A stretch of 64,000 nt of DNA from Siphlonurus alternatus (lineage: Eukaryota; Arthropoda; Insecta; Ephemeroptera; Siphlonuridae): assembly GCA_949825025.1 (NCBI GenBank), contig OX463785.1, forward strand, positions 8,225,979 to 8,289,978, given 5' to 3'. Positions within the stretch are counted from its first letter, which is position 1, and every line of letters begins with the position of its first letter. A model generated the notes under the pieces. The model had not been told where the DNA came from. It worked only from the letters and a program-made list of their open reading frames with translations, and made no database searches. Positions 23,976 through 41,800 of this stretch are shown one piece after another. The position numbers and the translations under genes were made by a program.

Positions 23976-26900
23976 ATGAGCTCCAGCCATGAATCTATTG
24001 TTTCACAATTATCACCAATTTTATACTTTGCACGACTTCACGGAATATTACCATTTACGAACTTGAATTATAGAAATAACAGCATAAAATATTCAAAGAT
24101 TTTTATCGCTCTTTCTACTTCACTTCTTACATTTATATTTATATTAGTATGCAACGATACGAGACATTTATTTCTCAGAAGTAATATTTATTCAAAAGCC
24201 GAATCTGCTGCGAATTGTTTGTTGCTTGTTTCTCATATAGCAATGATAATTACAGGGACTTTACTGTTAATTTCAATACCAAGATTTATACATTTAATTG
24301 AATATTTTGTCAAAAGTTTTGAAAAAGTTGATAAATTAATTATAAATAACCAAACAAGATATAAAATCATATTATTAATTACAATTACTTTTACTATATT
24401 TCGGATATTATATCATTCATTTTTACAAGCTATTTTTGGTATTTATAATATTTCACGAGGTTTTACAATTTTACCTCCTTTGTTCCCATCTATTGTAGAA
24501 GCTTTTGAAAATTTATTTTTTGTTATTTGTTTAGAATTAACATATAGATTAAAATGCATTAATAATATATTGCGCGACTTAAGAGAAAATAATAATTACA
24601 GTTCTTTCAATGAAAAAAAAATTAAAAATTTGAGATTGGCATTTTTAACTTTATCCCAAGTACATGGAAAATTAAAAAGTAGCTTCGAATGGTTTTTATT
24701 GTTTGACCTATCCCAACTTTTCACTCACATTGTGTCCGTGTTAATTCTGGTGATATTTAAAGTTTCCATGACGCTCGAAGCCTCTTCTAGTGTGTACATG
24801 GTACTTGTATTCCTCATTGTAGTTTCAAGCCTTGCCATTAGGTTCACGTTGTTGACAAAAGGCTGCGACTGCGTCAAATTTGAGGTGAGTTTTTAATTAT
24901 ATTTTTTTTTTTGTAAATTAATATTTCTTTTTCTATTTTTAAATATTTTGTTTATATAATGATATTTATTTTTGAATTTAGAGTACATTTAATACTTTAT
25001 ATATTCATATATCATTTTTATATATTAAGCCACCTATCAGCAACACGTCATGCGCCTAGAATCTAGGCAACTTTTTCAACTCCAGAACAGAGCGGGTTAC
25101 ATAATTATGTAGCATTGGTTTTGTTGACTTTTGATATTTAAATATGTTTAAAAAAATTAAATGATAAAATTTAATATTTTTAATTGTTTAATTATATTGC
25201 AATATAATTATATATTTTAATTTTTTTATGACTGAATCTAGCTATGAAGTCTTATGTACCTAATTTGTAAGTCTAATTTAATTATGTACGATAATGTAAT
25301 GTGATTTTTTTATAATAAAAGCTTTTTTTAATTGAATTTACAAATTGAAACTGACTTTTTATGCTAGATATATTTTCTTCAGTATTAATAATAAATTTAG
25401 TCATTTTTGTTCATACTTTTTTACCATTTTAATTAATAAAAATATTAATTTATATCCGTAATGAGATTCTCCATTGGCACCTTTTACTATAATTACATAA
25501 TAATATATGATGATATATATATTTTTACAGTTTTTTTTCTATAATTTTCACACAGAACTTTAAATAACTAATTTAATGTACAGATGGAGCGCACATCAGG
25601 CGAGGCAGTTGGATTGCTGGCGCGATCAAAATATTTCGATCTCAGCACTTCTCGTAACGTACGTAATGGGGAATTCTCCTACATTTATTTTATTTTTTTT
25701 TTTCGGATGCTCTATGCTTTGAAATTAAATGTCCTAAAACAAAAAAGTTTCAATTTTCAAAATTGGAGGCATGGGAATTTTTTAAAAATCTTCCTCCTTT
25801 TGAATTTAGCGCCAAAACGTGACGTAGAAACTGCCTAGCAGGCAAAATTTTCCGGCAATAAATTTATATTTTCGATTATCACTCTTAAAGTAAACTAATA
25901 TTAGAGAAAAGACTATTGATACTAGGGTAGAAAAACCTGCTGATTTCGATCGTGTTACTAAAATGTATAGCCAATCACTACTTGACGCTCAAACTATGAT
26001 ATCAGGCAGTTGTTGTGTGTTAACTAGGGAGTTTCTACGTAACAATTTTCAGGTTTGCGCGCGGGTTGCATACTTTGCCCCTATTCTTATAATCCCTTCA
26101 GAGTCCCCAAATTTGAGTTAAAGAAGCTGAAACTTAAGTCAAACTTATTGTTAATATCATGTACCCTATCATAATATAGTAGTTAAATTAAAATTTGAGT
26201 TGTAAGAGAATTCCCCATTGACTTTCGTAGTTATTATTTTTTTTTGTAATTGTAATACAATTAAACAATATTAATTTTTTTCTTAAAAATATTGAAAAAA
26301 ATAAAGAATATGTATAAATATGCATATATTATAATAAAATAATATATATGCAACACTTAATCAACATGCACTATATACGTTCACATGAAAATGTTTAAGT
26401 ACACCGGCATGTGTACGTAGTAATAGATATTTAAAAATAATATTTTATATATTTAATTTTGTTAACAGATCCAAGCTTATGTGTCTGCCGTCAAGTCTAA
26501 CAAAATGCTCTTCTCAGCGTGTGGGTTGTTTAACATAGACTTGCAGCTTCTGTTCTTCGTGAGTATATTGCTCAGTCAAACAACACAGTGGGGCTGAGAG
26601 TAATTGAATATAAGTATCATAAAAATTAATTAATTTTAGGGAAGCACTAAAATTAACAGACCTAATTGAAGAAGTTATCCAGGTTTCTAACCACGTTTAG
26701 CTTAAACACGGTTAATTATAACTATTTTACGTGTTAAACCACCTAGTTAAACGTGGATAAGCTAAACATCGTTAGAAACATGACTAACTGCTTCGTGAAT
26801 TGCACCCAATATGTCTCAACTTATTCTGACACGTCTATATTTAATATTTTGATGTCTTTTTAATTCCAAAACCGTCACAAAATGATGTAATAGAGACGTA

Positions 26901-27191
26901 CTTTCTAATACTCAACCCTTAACGGTATTTTTTAATCTTAACTCTTGCATAAGAAGATATAATATGAATAGTGGCTCTCAAAAAGATGAGAACAAAATCC
27001 ATTAAAATTTGAAAATGATTCCCAACTTGAGTTCATTACACTTGGCATGATAAAGTGGTAAAATTTAATATACAGGGAGTGCTCTTGTAAAAATTAATAT
27101 ATTATTGTTACACTGATTGTTTTATTTTCAGGCTTTTGGTGCTGCCACGAACTATATGTTCATCATATCCCAAATTGTAGTGACAAATTAG
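23976..27191 (+). CDS. Gustatory receptor Gr F (7tm_7), four exons
   Basis: Exons are 23976-24884, 25584-25658, 26469-26558 and 27132-27191 (377 codons), all phase 0. An in-frame ATG exists 14 codons upstream (23934). I prefer 23976 because it matches the Gr E start and the sequence before it aligns with Gr E non-coding leader. The N terminus has IVSQLSPILYFARLHGILPF. Exon 1 includes VICLELTYRLKCIN and LSQVHGKLKSSF. Exon 2 is MERTSGEAVGLLAR..., exon 3 has FSACGLFNIDLQLLFF, and exon 4 has TNYMFIISQIVVTN. AATAAA is at 27491. Introns 2 and 3 each hold a foldback element. Predicted taste receptor channel subunit; ligand unknown. Confidence 0.9.
25666..26219. repeat. Candidate foldback element in Gr F intron 2
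   Basis: The outer repeat ATGGGGAATTCTCCTAC (25666) faces GTAAGAGAATTCCCCAT (26203-26219). A second inverted pair, GACGTAGAAACTGCCTAG (25820s) and CTAGGGAGTTTCTACGTA (about 26024), lies inside. The middle is GC-richer than the surrounding intron. Confidence 0.5.
26665..26807. repeat. Foldback MITE, family D, copy 2, in Gr F intron 3
   Basis: GAAGAAGTTATCCAGGTTTCTAACCACG is mirrored by CGTTAGAAACATGACTAACTGCTTCGTGAATTGCACCC. Confidence 0.7.
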
Positions 27192-28373
27192 TCCTTTTTT
27201 TGGTCCAAAAACCATTTCTTCATTGTGTACCCGGTTCTTGCAGCCAGGTGTGAAGAAGCTTCGGATACCAGTTTTTGTGTATCACTCGGATAACACTCCG
27301 CTTGTATTATATTATTATGTTTTCTCGTGATCATGTATCAACAAGTATGTTGATTGGGTGTTCGTTCATTCATGTTGATTCTTGTTGGTTCCAAGTTTCT
27401 TTTGTTAACTACTTCCCTCTTGTGTTTTGGGTTGAGTATGATCTCATGTTGAGCTTTATTTGGTTTGTTTTCTTTTCATGTATAGCTATAAATAAATATA
27501 TAATATACAAAAATTAAATATAAAATACTGTGTGAGTTTTATTTGTAAATATTTATTCTTACATCATTCATTAACTTTAAAAATTTCACTAATTAATTAT
27601 ATTTTATTGATTTCATAATACTGCATAATTAAACAAATCTAAAAAAAATATATTGTTAAACAGTTTTAATAATAAAAATACGTAACTAGTTTAAAATAAA
27701 TATATGATATAAGATAATATAAATAATTGAATTAAACGATGTCATACGTACTAGCATAAAATATGACCACACTATAATAAACTTCACGAATAAATAGTCA
27801 AATATAGTATGGGAGTGTCAAAATAATTTGTTTTTTTATGGCGAGTTCATAATAATATCGACAACATATTTCAGAAAAAGACGCGTTTAAATTTTTAGGG
27901 GATGGAAACATAATATATTTTTACTATTTATTTCATAAACAATATAATTCAAGTTTAGAAAATCACCAAAACCACACAAACTTGCGAGAATGCTCAAACT
28001 ATTTATAAATTAATTTAAATATGCTTTTTACATCAACAATATATTAGCCGTATCAGCGGATAAATTTTTAATGGCACTGTGTATGAGATTAAAAATTTGC
28101 AAATTTATCGAATGCACAATATCCTAATATAACTAAAGAGAAAAGTATTTGCATATGTTGGTAATTGCACAAATTTATTTATATTTTAATAATAATTTGT
28201 ACTGCTAAGTGTATTAAATTTCAAAAATAGGTTTAATTCAGTATTTATTTATTAAAGTGGATATTTATTCATTACTTTAATAAAATCAACATTAACATTA
28301 TTATAATATAACACAATAAACTTGAATAAACTGATAAGTTTTTATTCAGCAGTTGACATAAGACAGTCATAGA
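27192..28373. other. Intergenic region between Gr F and Gr G
   Basis: The first 340 bases are less AT-rich than the rest and include the probable Gr F 3' UTR up to AATAAA (27491). The remainder is plain AT-rich sequence. I see no gene in it; the frame at 27275-27517 lies wholly within the likely 3' UTR. Confidence 0.5.
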
Positions 28374-32766
<4,393 letters not shown>

Positions 32767-33744
32767 TTCAGATTTTAGCTGTATGATGAATGAAGGGTGT
32801 CAAACACATAAAATAAAATAATTATACTTGTGTAATAATACAAAATAAATGCCGGGGGGGCATGCATGACCAAAATGTGTCAATTGCCTCACAATACCAA
32901 CCAACAAAATACATGTGTTATATCAGTTTTATTCACAATTTTATAAACATTATGTCTGTTAATTTTTAATATTATTTATATAACGACAGCAAAGTAAAAT
33001 CAATTAATATTTCATCGACGTAATTAATTAAAACTTATATAATATTAAAATATTGCACCAAGTTCAGGTTAATTTTAATCAATAACAATTTTAAGTAATT
33101 GAAATTATTTAGCGATTCTTTTGTGATTATACGAGTAATATTACGTAACAATGAAGAGGGTCTATAGATAAATTAATATTTGTATATATAATTAATAAAT
33201 AAAATATAGAATGCTACTGTTTAGCTGTTTAGAAAAGTTAAATCGATTTAACTTTTCTCTGGCTGTATAGTACTTCTTTTACACGATAAAATGAGATGAA
33301 AAACTGTTCGTCATGCATGGACAAACTAGAAATTTAAAAGAAAAACAAAACAAGCATTCATATTCATCCTTAAAAAATTAATTTTCATTGTGTAATAATT
33401 GATAAAATGATAAATTTAAATGAGTGACAATGCATACATATCTAACTTCACAATTTTTAACATGTTTGCTTTTAGTACTAAATAATTAGTACTAAAGTAA
33501 TGCAAATAATGTCAATAAAATACTTTAAACAAATAATAACAACTTACTTTTATTATTTTTCATTTTTCTATAATAGATCTAGTTATTAAAAAAACATGAA
33601 AATGTATAAAAACAAATATTATTTTGTAATATAATATGCTGCAATCAGATAAGTGATTCTTATAAAAATATGCTGACGCTACCAAATAAAAGAACGAAAT
33701 ACAAACATAAGGGCAGTTGAGTTTGACTCTTTCTCGAGAAAGCA
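32767..33744. other. Intergenic region between Gr G and Gr H
   Basis: It contains the Gr G poly(A) signal (32812) and an inverted pair AGAAAAGTTAAATCGATTTAACTTTTCT (about 33231-33258), a perfect 28-base palindrome. Otherwise AT-rich with no gene. Confidence 0.5.
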
Positions 33745-33849
33745 ATGCATTTTCATAATAGTGATTCTTTGCTTTATAACATTGCACCAATATTATATTA
33801 CGCAAGATTTCATGGTGTACTACCGTTTTATAAACTGGATTACCAGAAA

Positions 33850-34993
33850 CAGGGGCGTAGACAAGGGGGGGGTTTTGGGTGTTATAACCCCCCCCTTGAG
33901 AGCTGAACCTTAGTAAATTTTAAGGGAAAAATAACAAAAAATGGTACTCGACGGATACGATTTAGCTAAAATTTTATGAAAAATTTTCTTAAAAAAAAAA
34001 ACTTTAAAAATTTATATCCCCGAAACACATTGTTAATACATCTTTAATTTTTTTAAAATCGGTCTACAATATTATGATTATTTAAGTATGGTATAATTCT
34101 GTTATGATAATTATATTATGTAGTATTCATTATTAAGTTATTTTTGTTTTTGTATACGAAAAGACACTATAAAGACAACAATTTAAAGTATAAAAAATGT
34201 TGAAAACATTCCCCGCATGATGTTCAGTATAACAATAAAAATTATATATAGTATTTTATTATTTTTTAATTAATTATATAAGTATATTACATCTTGCAAT
34301 TGCTAGTTTCATTGTCTCATGTAAGTCATATGTATAATACTGTACGTATATATTTAAATTTATTATTGAAGTTAAAAAAATCCGATTTTTAAATGTATTA
34401 ATTTTACAGTATACTTAATGTAATGAATTGATTTTCCTGTTTTGAAAATTTAAATATAAATATTTTTTCTTGCTCGTACATTAGTACATCGTCTTAAAAT
34501 GTGGTCTATTTTTTTATAAGAAAAAATACTGTAGTGACAAAAATGTTGTAACTACATAATTAACGATTTACAAATATAAGAAATTTGCTGCAACTTTTCA
34601 TCGAAAAAAATTATAGTCCACGTTCCTTTTTCAAAAAAATCGCGCACCATGAAACTAATAAAAATAATATAAAAGTGGTTATTAGATGAATTACTTGATT
34701 TAACTAAAATTATTTACTCAAGGCTAGTTTATTTATTACGTTAGTGCACGTACAATATTGAAACGAAATTAAAAAAATGGGATGCAAAAAATGTAAAAAT
34801 ATTGCATCAGGCCATACATCCTCTATAATAGTATTTTTTAATAATTTTACCCTAAAAAAGGGGCGTGTCCTTAAAAAAAATCGCGCCTGCGGCGGGCTAT
34901 TGGGGGGCTACGCCCCCCAAACCCCCCGGTGGGATATTCTCAATCTTTATCTTCAAGAACCCCCCCCTTGAACAAATCCTGGCTACGCCACTG
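33850..34993. mobile_element. Non-autonomous hAT-like DNA transposon
   Basis: Ends are CAGGGGCGTAGACAAGG and, on the complement, CAGTGGCGTAGCCAGG, the CAG..GGCGTAG form common in hAT elements. The element is flanked by a perfect 8-base duplication ACCAGAAA (33842-33849 and 34994-35001). Both ends have C/G homopolymers (CCCCCCCTTGA), and a GGGGGGCTACGCCCCCC hairpin lies near 34904. No transposase frame is present. Confidence 0.9.
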
Positions 34994-35868
34994 ACCAGAA
35001 AAACGAACTTAATAATTCTGCTATTCTATTAATTTCTTCGGTATTGTTCTTATGTGTTACTTTCACTGGACATATTTTGCTTAGCCTGGAAATGTTAAAT
35101 TTAATGATTGCTAATAATAGTGAAGTTGTAAATTGGAAAACATGTTCTTATATTTTTACTTTACTTGGTAGAATTCTTACAAGTTTATGTGCATTGGTTA
35201 TGATAAAATTAATTATTATTTTAAATAAAATTATTGAAATATTTATTAAAAAATTAAATAAAGTTGATCGCGATTTAAAATTACCTAAAAGATTATTTAA
35301 TAATTTTTTAATTATTACTTTAGCTTATATTATCCAGGAAATAATTACAGTCATTGTTGTTCTTTATAAGTATAAATCTCTTTACAAAAACTATTGTTAT
35401 TTATTATCACCGCTCTTAAATATATCATTGGAATGTTTTAGTTTTTTATTTGTAATTTTTTGTTATGAATTATCCTGTAGGATTAAAATATTAAGAGTTA
35501 AAATATGTAAATTTCACGACAGTTACGAAATTAATAATTTAACTTGTAAAAAAGTAGATACGTTGAGAAAAGTGTACGCTACTTTAGCTGACGTCCATGA
35601 TGAATTAAGTAGAAGATACTCATTGTTTTTACTACTTGATTTATCCCAATGTTTCATATACTCTTTAACGCTGATAATGAGTTTAATATCATTGATTAAA
35701 AGTAACAATAGTTATCTTAAGAGTGTGACCTCGTTTTTTCTCTTTTTGGGATTTTGTTTTCGATTCATCTTAATTACTTGGAGCTGCAACTCTGTCTCGT
35801 CTCAGGTAATTATAACACTGATGTACAGTGTGATCATTTGAAAATTTACATCAATAAATTTAAATTAT

Positions 35869-36107
35869 AAGGATTTTGTTTAGTGCTATTTCGCCATCCG
35901 ATTATTGCGATGCATGTATACAATTATCAACATTAGAAATAAAAGAGATGCCCCCACCCCCACCGGGCTTCGAACCTCGGGCCTTCCCTGAAATCACCTG
36001 AGCACCCAGACTAAATTTCTAATGTTCTCTCTTTTATTTCTAATGTTGATAATTGTATACATGCATTGCAATAATCGGATGGCGAAATAGCACTAAACAA
36101 ACTCCTT
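35869..36107. repeat. Foldback element with a tRNA-like core, in Gr H intron 1
   Basis: Arms of about 80 bases (TTTAGTGCTATTTCGCCATCCGATTATTGC... and its complement) are nearly perfect. The loop, read on the minus strand, contains TGGGTGCTCAGGTGA and then GAGGTTCGAAGCCC, like tRNA A- and B-box segments. It does not form a complete tRNA gene that I can see. Confidence 0.75.
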
Positions 36108-36284
36108 TTAATTTAATATCACGCTATCCAGTTAGAAGTAAAATTACCAAAAATTTGAATAAATGAATTTATTGTAGTAAAGATTCTTGGATGGGCCATC
36201 GAGTCAATTAGAAGTCGAGAAAGTGACCAATGCAGTGACGATGACATGAAATAGTACCTTTGATCTGTTGAATAAATATGCATT

Positions 36285-36705
36285 GATAAGGAACTTTCAT
36301 GTGAAAAAACTGTACCTTACATGGAATGGAGTATCGACCTCAATTTTTTTATTGCAGAAATGGATAGAGGGTGCAAAGTTATATGCTACCCTGATTTCTT
36401 TCAGATTTTTTGTATCCCTAGAAGTATTTTTTAATAATTGTTGAAAGTTCTTTTTGTGACGTCACGAGGCGTCTGTCCTTAAGAAGAGGAAAGAACTTAC
36501 CGCCGCGTGACGTCACAAAAAGGACTTTCAACAATTTTTTAAAAATACTTCCAGGGCTGTAAAAAATCTGAAAAAAATCAGGGTAGCATGCATCCACTTT
36601 GTACCCTCTAATCCCTCTATCCATTTCTGCAATAAAAAATTTTTAGGTCGATACTCCCCCTCCATTCCATGTACGGTACAGTTTGTTCACATGAAAATTC
36701 CTCAT
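36285..36705. repeat. Foldback element family F, copy 3, with different outer arms
   Basis: The inner unit TTGCAGAAATGGATAGAGGGT...ACCCTCTA.TCCCTCTATCCATTTCTGCAA has TA on both sides. It sits between an outer inverted pair (TTTCATGTGAAAAAACTGTACCTTACATGGAATGGAG...GTATCGACCT and its complement) not seen in the other copies. The central arms include GTGACGTCAC. Confidence 0.7.
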
Positions 36706-37365
36706 ACTATTCTTCCATATTATTTAAAAAAAAATTACTTTGTTTTTCAATTCAGAACATTATCAACATGTTGTTAGTCATGTAACTTTTATATTATAAT
36801 TATACATCGTTCTCTATCAATTGAATTGGGAGTTTCGATCAGCATAATTCCATATTATACTGTGTATTATGTAAAAACACACCATAAAACATTATTCTAC
36901 AATCAATTAATTAATTAATTACAAATTAGCTTTAAGTTAAAAACGATAAAGAATTTTTGTAGTTAATTCCGCAAAGATCTAAAGAAAAATTATTTCTCTT
37001 AATTTCAGGCGAACATTGTAAGCGCTGATATCTACAGATTGTTGGGCTATAGAAGGTATATGAACGCAAATATCAGAAAAGAAGTAAGTTACAATATACA
37101 ATTTTATAATTTTTATACTGTTTTGATTTTAATATTCCATGTAATTCTAAAAAGTATTTTTTTATCAAACATTTTCATAAAATAAATTATTATATAAAAT
37201 GAATGGAGTGTGTTTGGATAATCAAACAACTTTTTACTTTTTAGAAACACTCTTGACCTCTGTCTTGGGGACCAGGAAAAAAAAACTGAGCAAATGTTTG
37301 TTTGATTCATTTATAAAATAGAATATCAAAGACAAAAATTAGGTTGTTCATGGGAGTTTTCAATA

Positions 37366-37513
37366 TACAGTCTAACAGATTTTAGAATACCTGTAGACAA
37401 TATGGCGCCTAGCTTCCCAGACAGTCTCCATCGTATTCTGGCTGGGAAATAAGCAAAAGACGATCACCGTGCGTAGTCAAATCCACACGTAAACTAAGAT
37501 CTGTAATACTGTA
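37366..37513. repeat. MITE family G, copy 3, in Gr H intron 2
   Basis: TACAGTCTAACAGATTTTAG at the left and CACACGTAAACTAAGATCTGTAATACTGTA at the right are inverted copies. The interior diverges from the other copies. Confidence 0.6.
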
Positions 37514-38822
37514 GCTATTGAAACAAATTACTTAACTTAATTTGTATTTTTTTTTTTTTTTTTTTATTTGCGCAGGTCAAGTCTTTCGTCACCGTGGTTC
37601 GGTCTCGTAAGTTCAACTTCTCAGCTTGCGGGTTGTTCGACATCGACCTACAACTGCTTTTCATGGTAAATAAACCAACAATAAGAAATTTATTTCAACA
37701 ATGAGAAGCTTCAAAGTTCACGTCACGATCCTTTCAGACAGCAAAAATCTAGCTACACTTTTTTTTCGACAATTTTAATGAAAGACAAGATTTAAGTAAT
37801 TATGCAGGCTGCACAGATCTGGTAGTAGGAGTCCAGAAGAGTGCAGGAAAGGGTTCTGGGTGTCTGATAAGCCCCAGCATGGTCACAAAGATAACTCTTA
37901 CTGACAAGTTTAAATACCTGGCCACACGCGAAAGGGTAAAAGGGCGTCAAGGATGTTAACTTTAACAATTATGATCCTTGAGAAACGTCACTTCTAAAGT
38001 TTACAGATACAACAGATAGTTTCGAGATCCTTGTGCAGCAACGAATTTAAACTAAAATAAAAGTTTGTGTCCTCCCCCTTTAAAAACCTTACAAAATATG
38101 AATGGTTCGCTGCGTCATTTGCTTATTGATGCTTCTCGTGAGAAATCAATAATTGAATATTTTGAACTATTAGTTATACTTTGATTATTGTATTCTCCAT
38201 ATAAAAATTACTTGAAATAGCCTGTGTGTTTATTTTGATTTTAAATTTATTAACATTTTCTTGCTAATTATTATTTTATTTTATGTTCCAGGCTTTTGGA
38301 GCTGCTACAAATTATATTTTCGTTATCACTCAGATAGTTAAGGAATAAGAAAGTTCAATTAATTCTTCTTTTTTGCTATGAACAAGAAAAAAACGATAGT
38401 ATATAATTTACTTATACACAAAACATAAAGTAAAAAATAACTTAACACATTTATAACATAACGTTTTCATTAAAAATTATAATATAATGCATATTATGTA
38501 TTAAAATAACTGATGATTATTCGATGCTTTCAATATATATAATATATTTTATTGCACTTCACTTAACCAAATTGTCCAATATTATTGAGTTATATGCCTT
38601 ATTTGCATATAAATCCAATACCAATACCAATTTAATACCAATTTCATACAAGGAAAGTTGAGTGTAAAAATGTAAATCTTTGACATTGAATCAATATCAT
38701 TTTGAAACAACAAAAAAAGTCCATTATAGCAATTTAATATTCTTAAAAATATTGACATAAGAAAATAATAAATTCAAAAAATTGCGTTTTTATGGTCAGT
38801 AAAGCTTGAAAGCTCGATCAGA

Positions 38823-41800
38823 ATGATTGAAGAAAGGAAATCTGTTCTATATCAATTTTCACCAATATTATATTACGCTAAATGGCATGGAATATTACCA
38901 TTTAATAAATTAAATTATAAGAGAAACGAAATTATAACTTCAATAGTTGCAAGAGTTGTTTCAATCAGTGTCTCAATTTTATTTCTGGTGGCTTATGCCA
39001 TCGTAAATTGGGAAATAATTCATAAATTTATGAATTACAAAGATAAAGTTTCAAATTGGAAAGTTAGTTCAGATATTGGCATCTTCATTGGAAGATTATT
39101 GATCCTTTTAGGCGGTGTTGTAGTAATTAAATCAGAGATTATACTTTGTAAATCAATTGAATCTATAATTGAAAATTTAGATAAGATTGATTATGCATTA
39201 AATTTATTTAAAAGTAGATATAAGGTTGTTTTATTTGCTGCAATTTTATTTTTAATCGTAGAGATTTCAAGAATAATATTTACAATATATGTATATCGTT
39301 CTAGATATCAAGAAAATAAATTTAATTTAATTGCTCCTATATTAACTGAATTAATTGAAGCTTTTGAACATTTATTTTTTACATTATGTTTTGAATTATC
39401 TTATCGTATTAAAATATTAAGTAAATGTTTACGCATATACCATGACAATAATAATATTACATTATTAACAAGTCATCGTGTTACGCAACTAAAACGAGCC
39501 TTTGCAGCATTAGCAGAAGTCCAGCGTGAGTTACAGCTTAGGTTTTCGCTCTTCTTGCTATTGACGTTGTCACAGAAGTTCATTTATTCGTTGACACTTC
39601 TCATATCTCTGATCTCGTCTGTCAAAACAAGCAACGATCTGTACTCGATAGTAGCGTACTTTTGTCTCTTCCTGGGTTCGACTCTCCGCTTTGTCTTGAT
39701 CGCTTGGTGCTGCGACGCGGTCACAACTCAGGTAATTATTATTTATGTATATGATTGAGAGTTACTCTAAAATAAATCAGAATATGTTTGTATCAATTAA
39801 AAATTTAGTTAAGATTGATTATGTATTAAATTTATTTAAAAGTAACTTACAAAAAAGTTTAATATTTAGTTAAAAAAATGCAAAAAAAAAATAAAAAATA
39901 TATATAAAAATTTGCTATTTTCAAAATTTTATTAAAACTTATTTTTAATTATTTTATTCTCTTAATTGTACTACAGAATCAATCAATTTAACTTATAAAT
40001 TTTTAGAATCAATTTTAAAAATGAAAATTAATTTTAATTATAATAACTAAAGTAAATTAAGTTGATTTTGAAAAGATATCAATATGTAATAAAACTATAA
40101 TTTTTTTGGGGGAGTGAGTTTTTGATTATGAGCTCTAAATACAAAAAATAAAATAAATTTCTGATATGTTTTCTAGTATGATAATAATTTAACTTACAAA
40201 TCTTACTACAGGCCAACATTGCCAGCGTTGAAGCAGTGAGACTACTTGGTTATGTGAAATATTTGAACACGGAATCCAAGAAAGAGGTAACGGTTTACAG
40301 AATAACCACAAAGTCTCTTCAAGCCTCTATATCACAGCAAGTATTAAGCCTGTATTACACCATACAATTTTGCTTACAATTTTTCCTCGCAAGAAAATTT
40401 CATCTCCATACAAACAAATGGAGTTCAAAGTTTTCTTGAAAGGAAAAATTGTATGCAATAGTTAGAAAAATTGTATCGTGTAATACCGGCTTAACAATGA
40501 ATCAAACAATTTGGGAAATTTTATTATTTTTAGTTATAAGAAAATAAATTATAAAAAAATTATAATTTATTTATCATTAAAAATATAATCTGCCATTTCA
40601 TATTAATATTATTTCCTCAGTTTTTCTTGAAGTTTATGCCAAACAATAATATAGATCCATGAGTAGGATCCTCTAATTGAGACCACTTGTACCTCAGATC
40701 GAGTCCCTGGTGACCGTCATCCGGTCCCATAAGTTTGTCTTCTCAGCGTGTGGACTCTTCAACATCGACCTGCAGCTGCTCTTTGTGGTACGTTGTTTGT
40801 TTTTTGTTTGCAAAACTTTTAACACGTGAATACGAGATAAACATTCTTCTTTCTTGCTAGTGATGAATGATTTCGTGCGACAAGCGCCTTCTTAGTTGTT
40901 GACAGCCATGGGCCTGAGTCAACCTCTGTTCTGTCCCTGCGCGCCACGTATCTTCAATCTAATTGTTGGTACGGGGGGTGTGGCAAACGATAGAGTTTCT
41001 CCGTTCAGAAGGACGATGTTATGTAGGGAGTCTTGTAGACAGAGTACACTTAAAGAAGCAACTTGGTAAACGGTTAGGTAACCCTCACTTAACACTATTG
41101 TGGGTATGGTGGAAAAGCTGAGGCCTCAAGGACCACCATGCGTATGTGTTGGTGAGTTATTGAGTTGTTTATTGTAATAAACATACATTGTATCGACTAG
41201 GCGACGGTTTGGAATACTTTGTAAAAAGTGTGGTGGCATAATAGCTTCTTGATTAATTAACAATGGTTATTATGATTAATTAATTAAGTACCCTAAACGT
41301 AAAGCTTTAAAAAATGAAAATAACTTAATCCAAAATAACTCAAGAATATTCCTATGTGATTTTTAATTATCAATAATTATAATAAGCATGCAATTTTCAA
41401 CGGTTATTTTTGTATTTGAATTGAGTTATTTTCATTTTTTAAAGCTTTACGCTCAGGACACTTAATTAATTGTTAAAAAATGTGATGCCATGTCACACAT
41501 AAGACTCTCTCGTGGCTCGTATTGGTGGTTGAACCACGAGGCTAAACAAGAAGCTATTATGCCACCACACTTTTTACAAAGTATTCCAAACCGTCGCTTA
41601 AGTCGACACAATGTATGTTTATTACAATAAACAACTCAATAACCTTCTCACCAACACATACGCATGGTGGTCCTTGAGGCCTCAGCTTTTCCACCATACC
41701 CACAATAGTGTTAAGTGAGGGTTACCTAACCGTTTACCAAGTTGCTCCTTTAAGTGTACTCTGTCTACAAGACTCCCTACATAACATCGTCCGTCTGAAC

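Larger units (their letters stand above)
33745..38348 (+). pseudogene. Gustatory receptor Gr H, exon 1 interrupted by a hAT-like insertion
   Basis: Exon 1 is split into 33745-33849 (35 codons, with LLYNIAPILYYARFHGVLPF) and 35002-35805 (268 codons). The pieces are separated by a 1,144-base element plus one 8-base target copy. The two pieces are in the same frame and together match the Gr I exon 1 in length (303 codons). Exons 2-4 are intact: 37009-37083 (ANIVSADIYRLLGY...), 37576-37665 (FSACGLFDIDLQLLFM) and 38292-38348 (TNYIFVITQIVKE), all phase 0. Read straight through, the frame stops about 18 codons into the element (TGA). The lack of any other lesion implies a recent insertion. Removal of the element as an intron cannot be excluded. 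The uninterrupted allele would be an ordinary Gr of 376 residues. Confidence 0.85.

Noticed and set aside
35940..36020. tRNA gene on the minus strand
   Set aside because: Only A- and B-box-like pieces are visible and I cannot fold complete arms. It lies in the loop of a foldback element.
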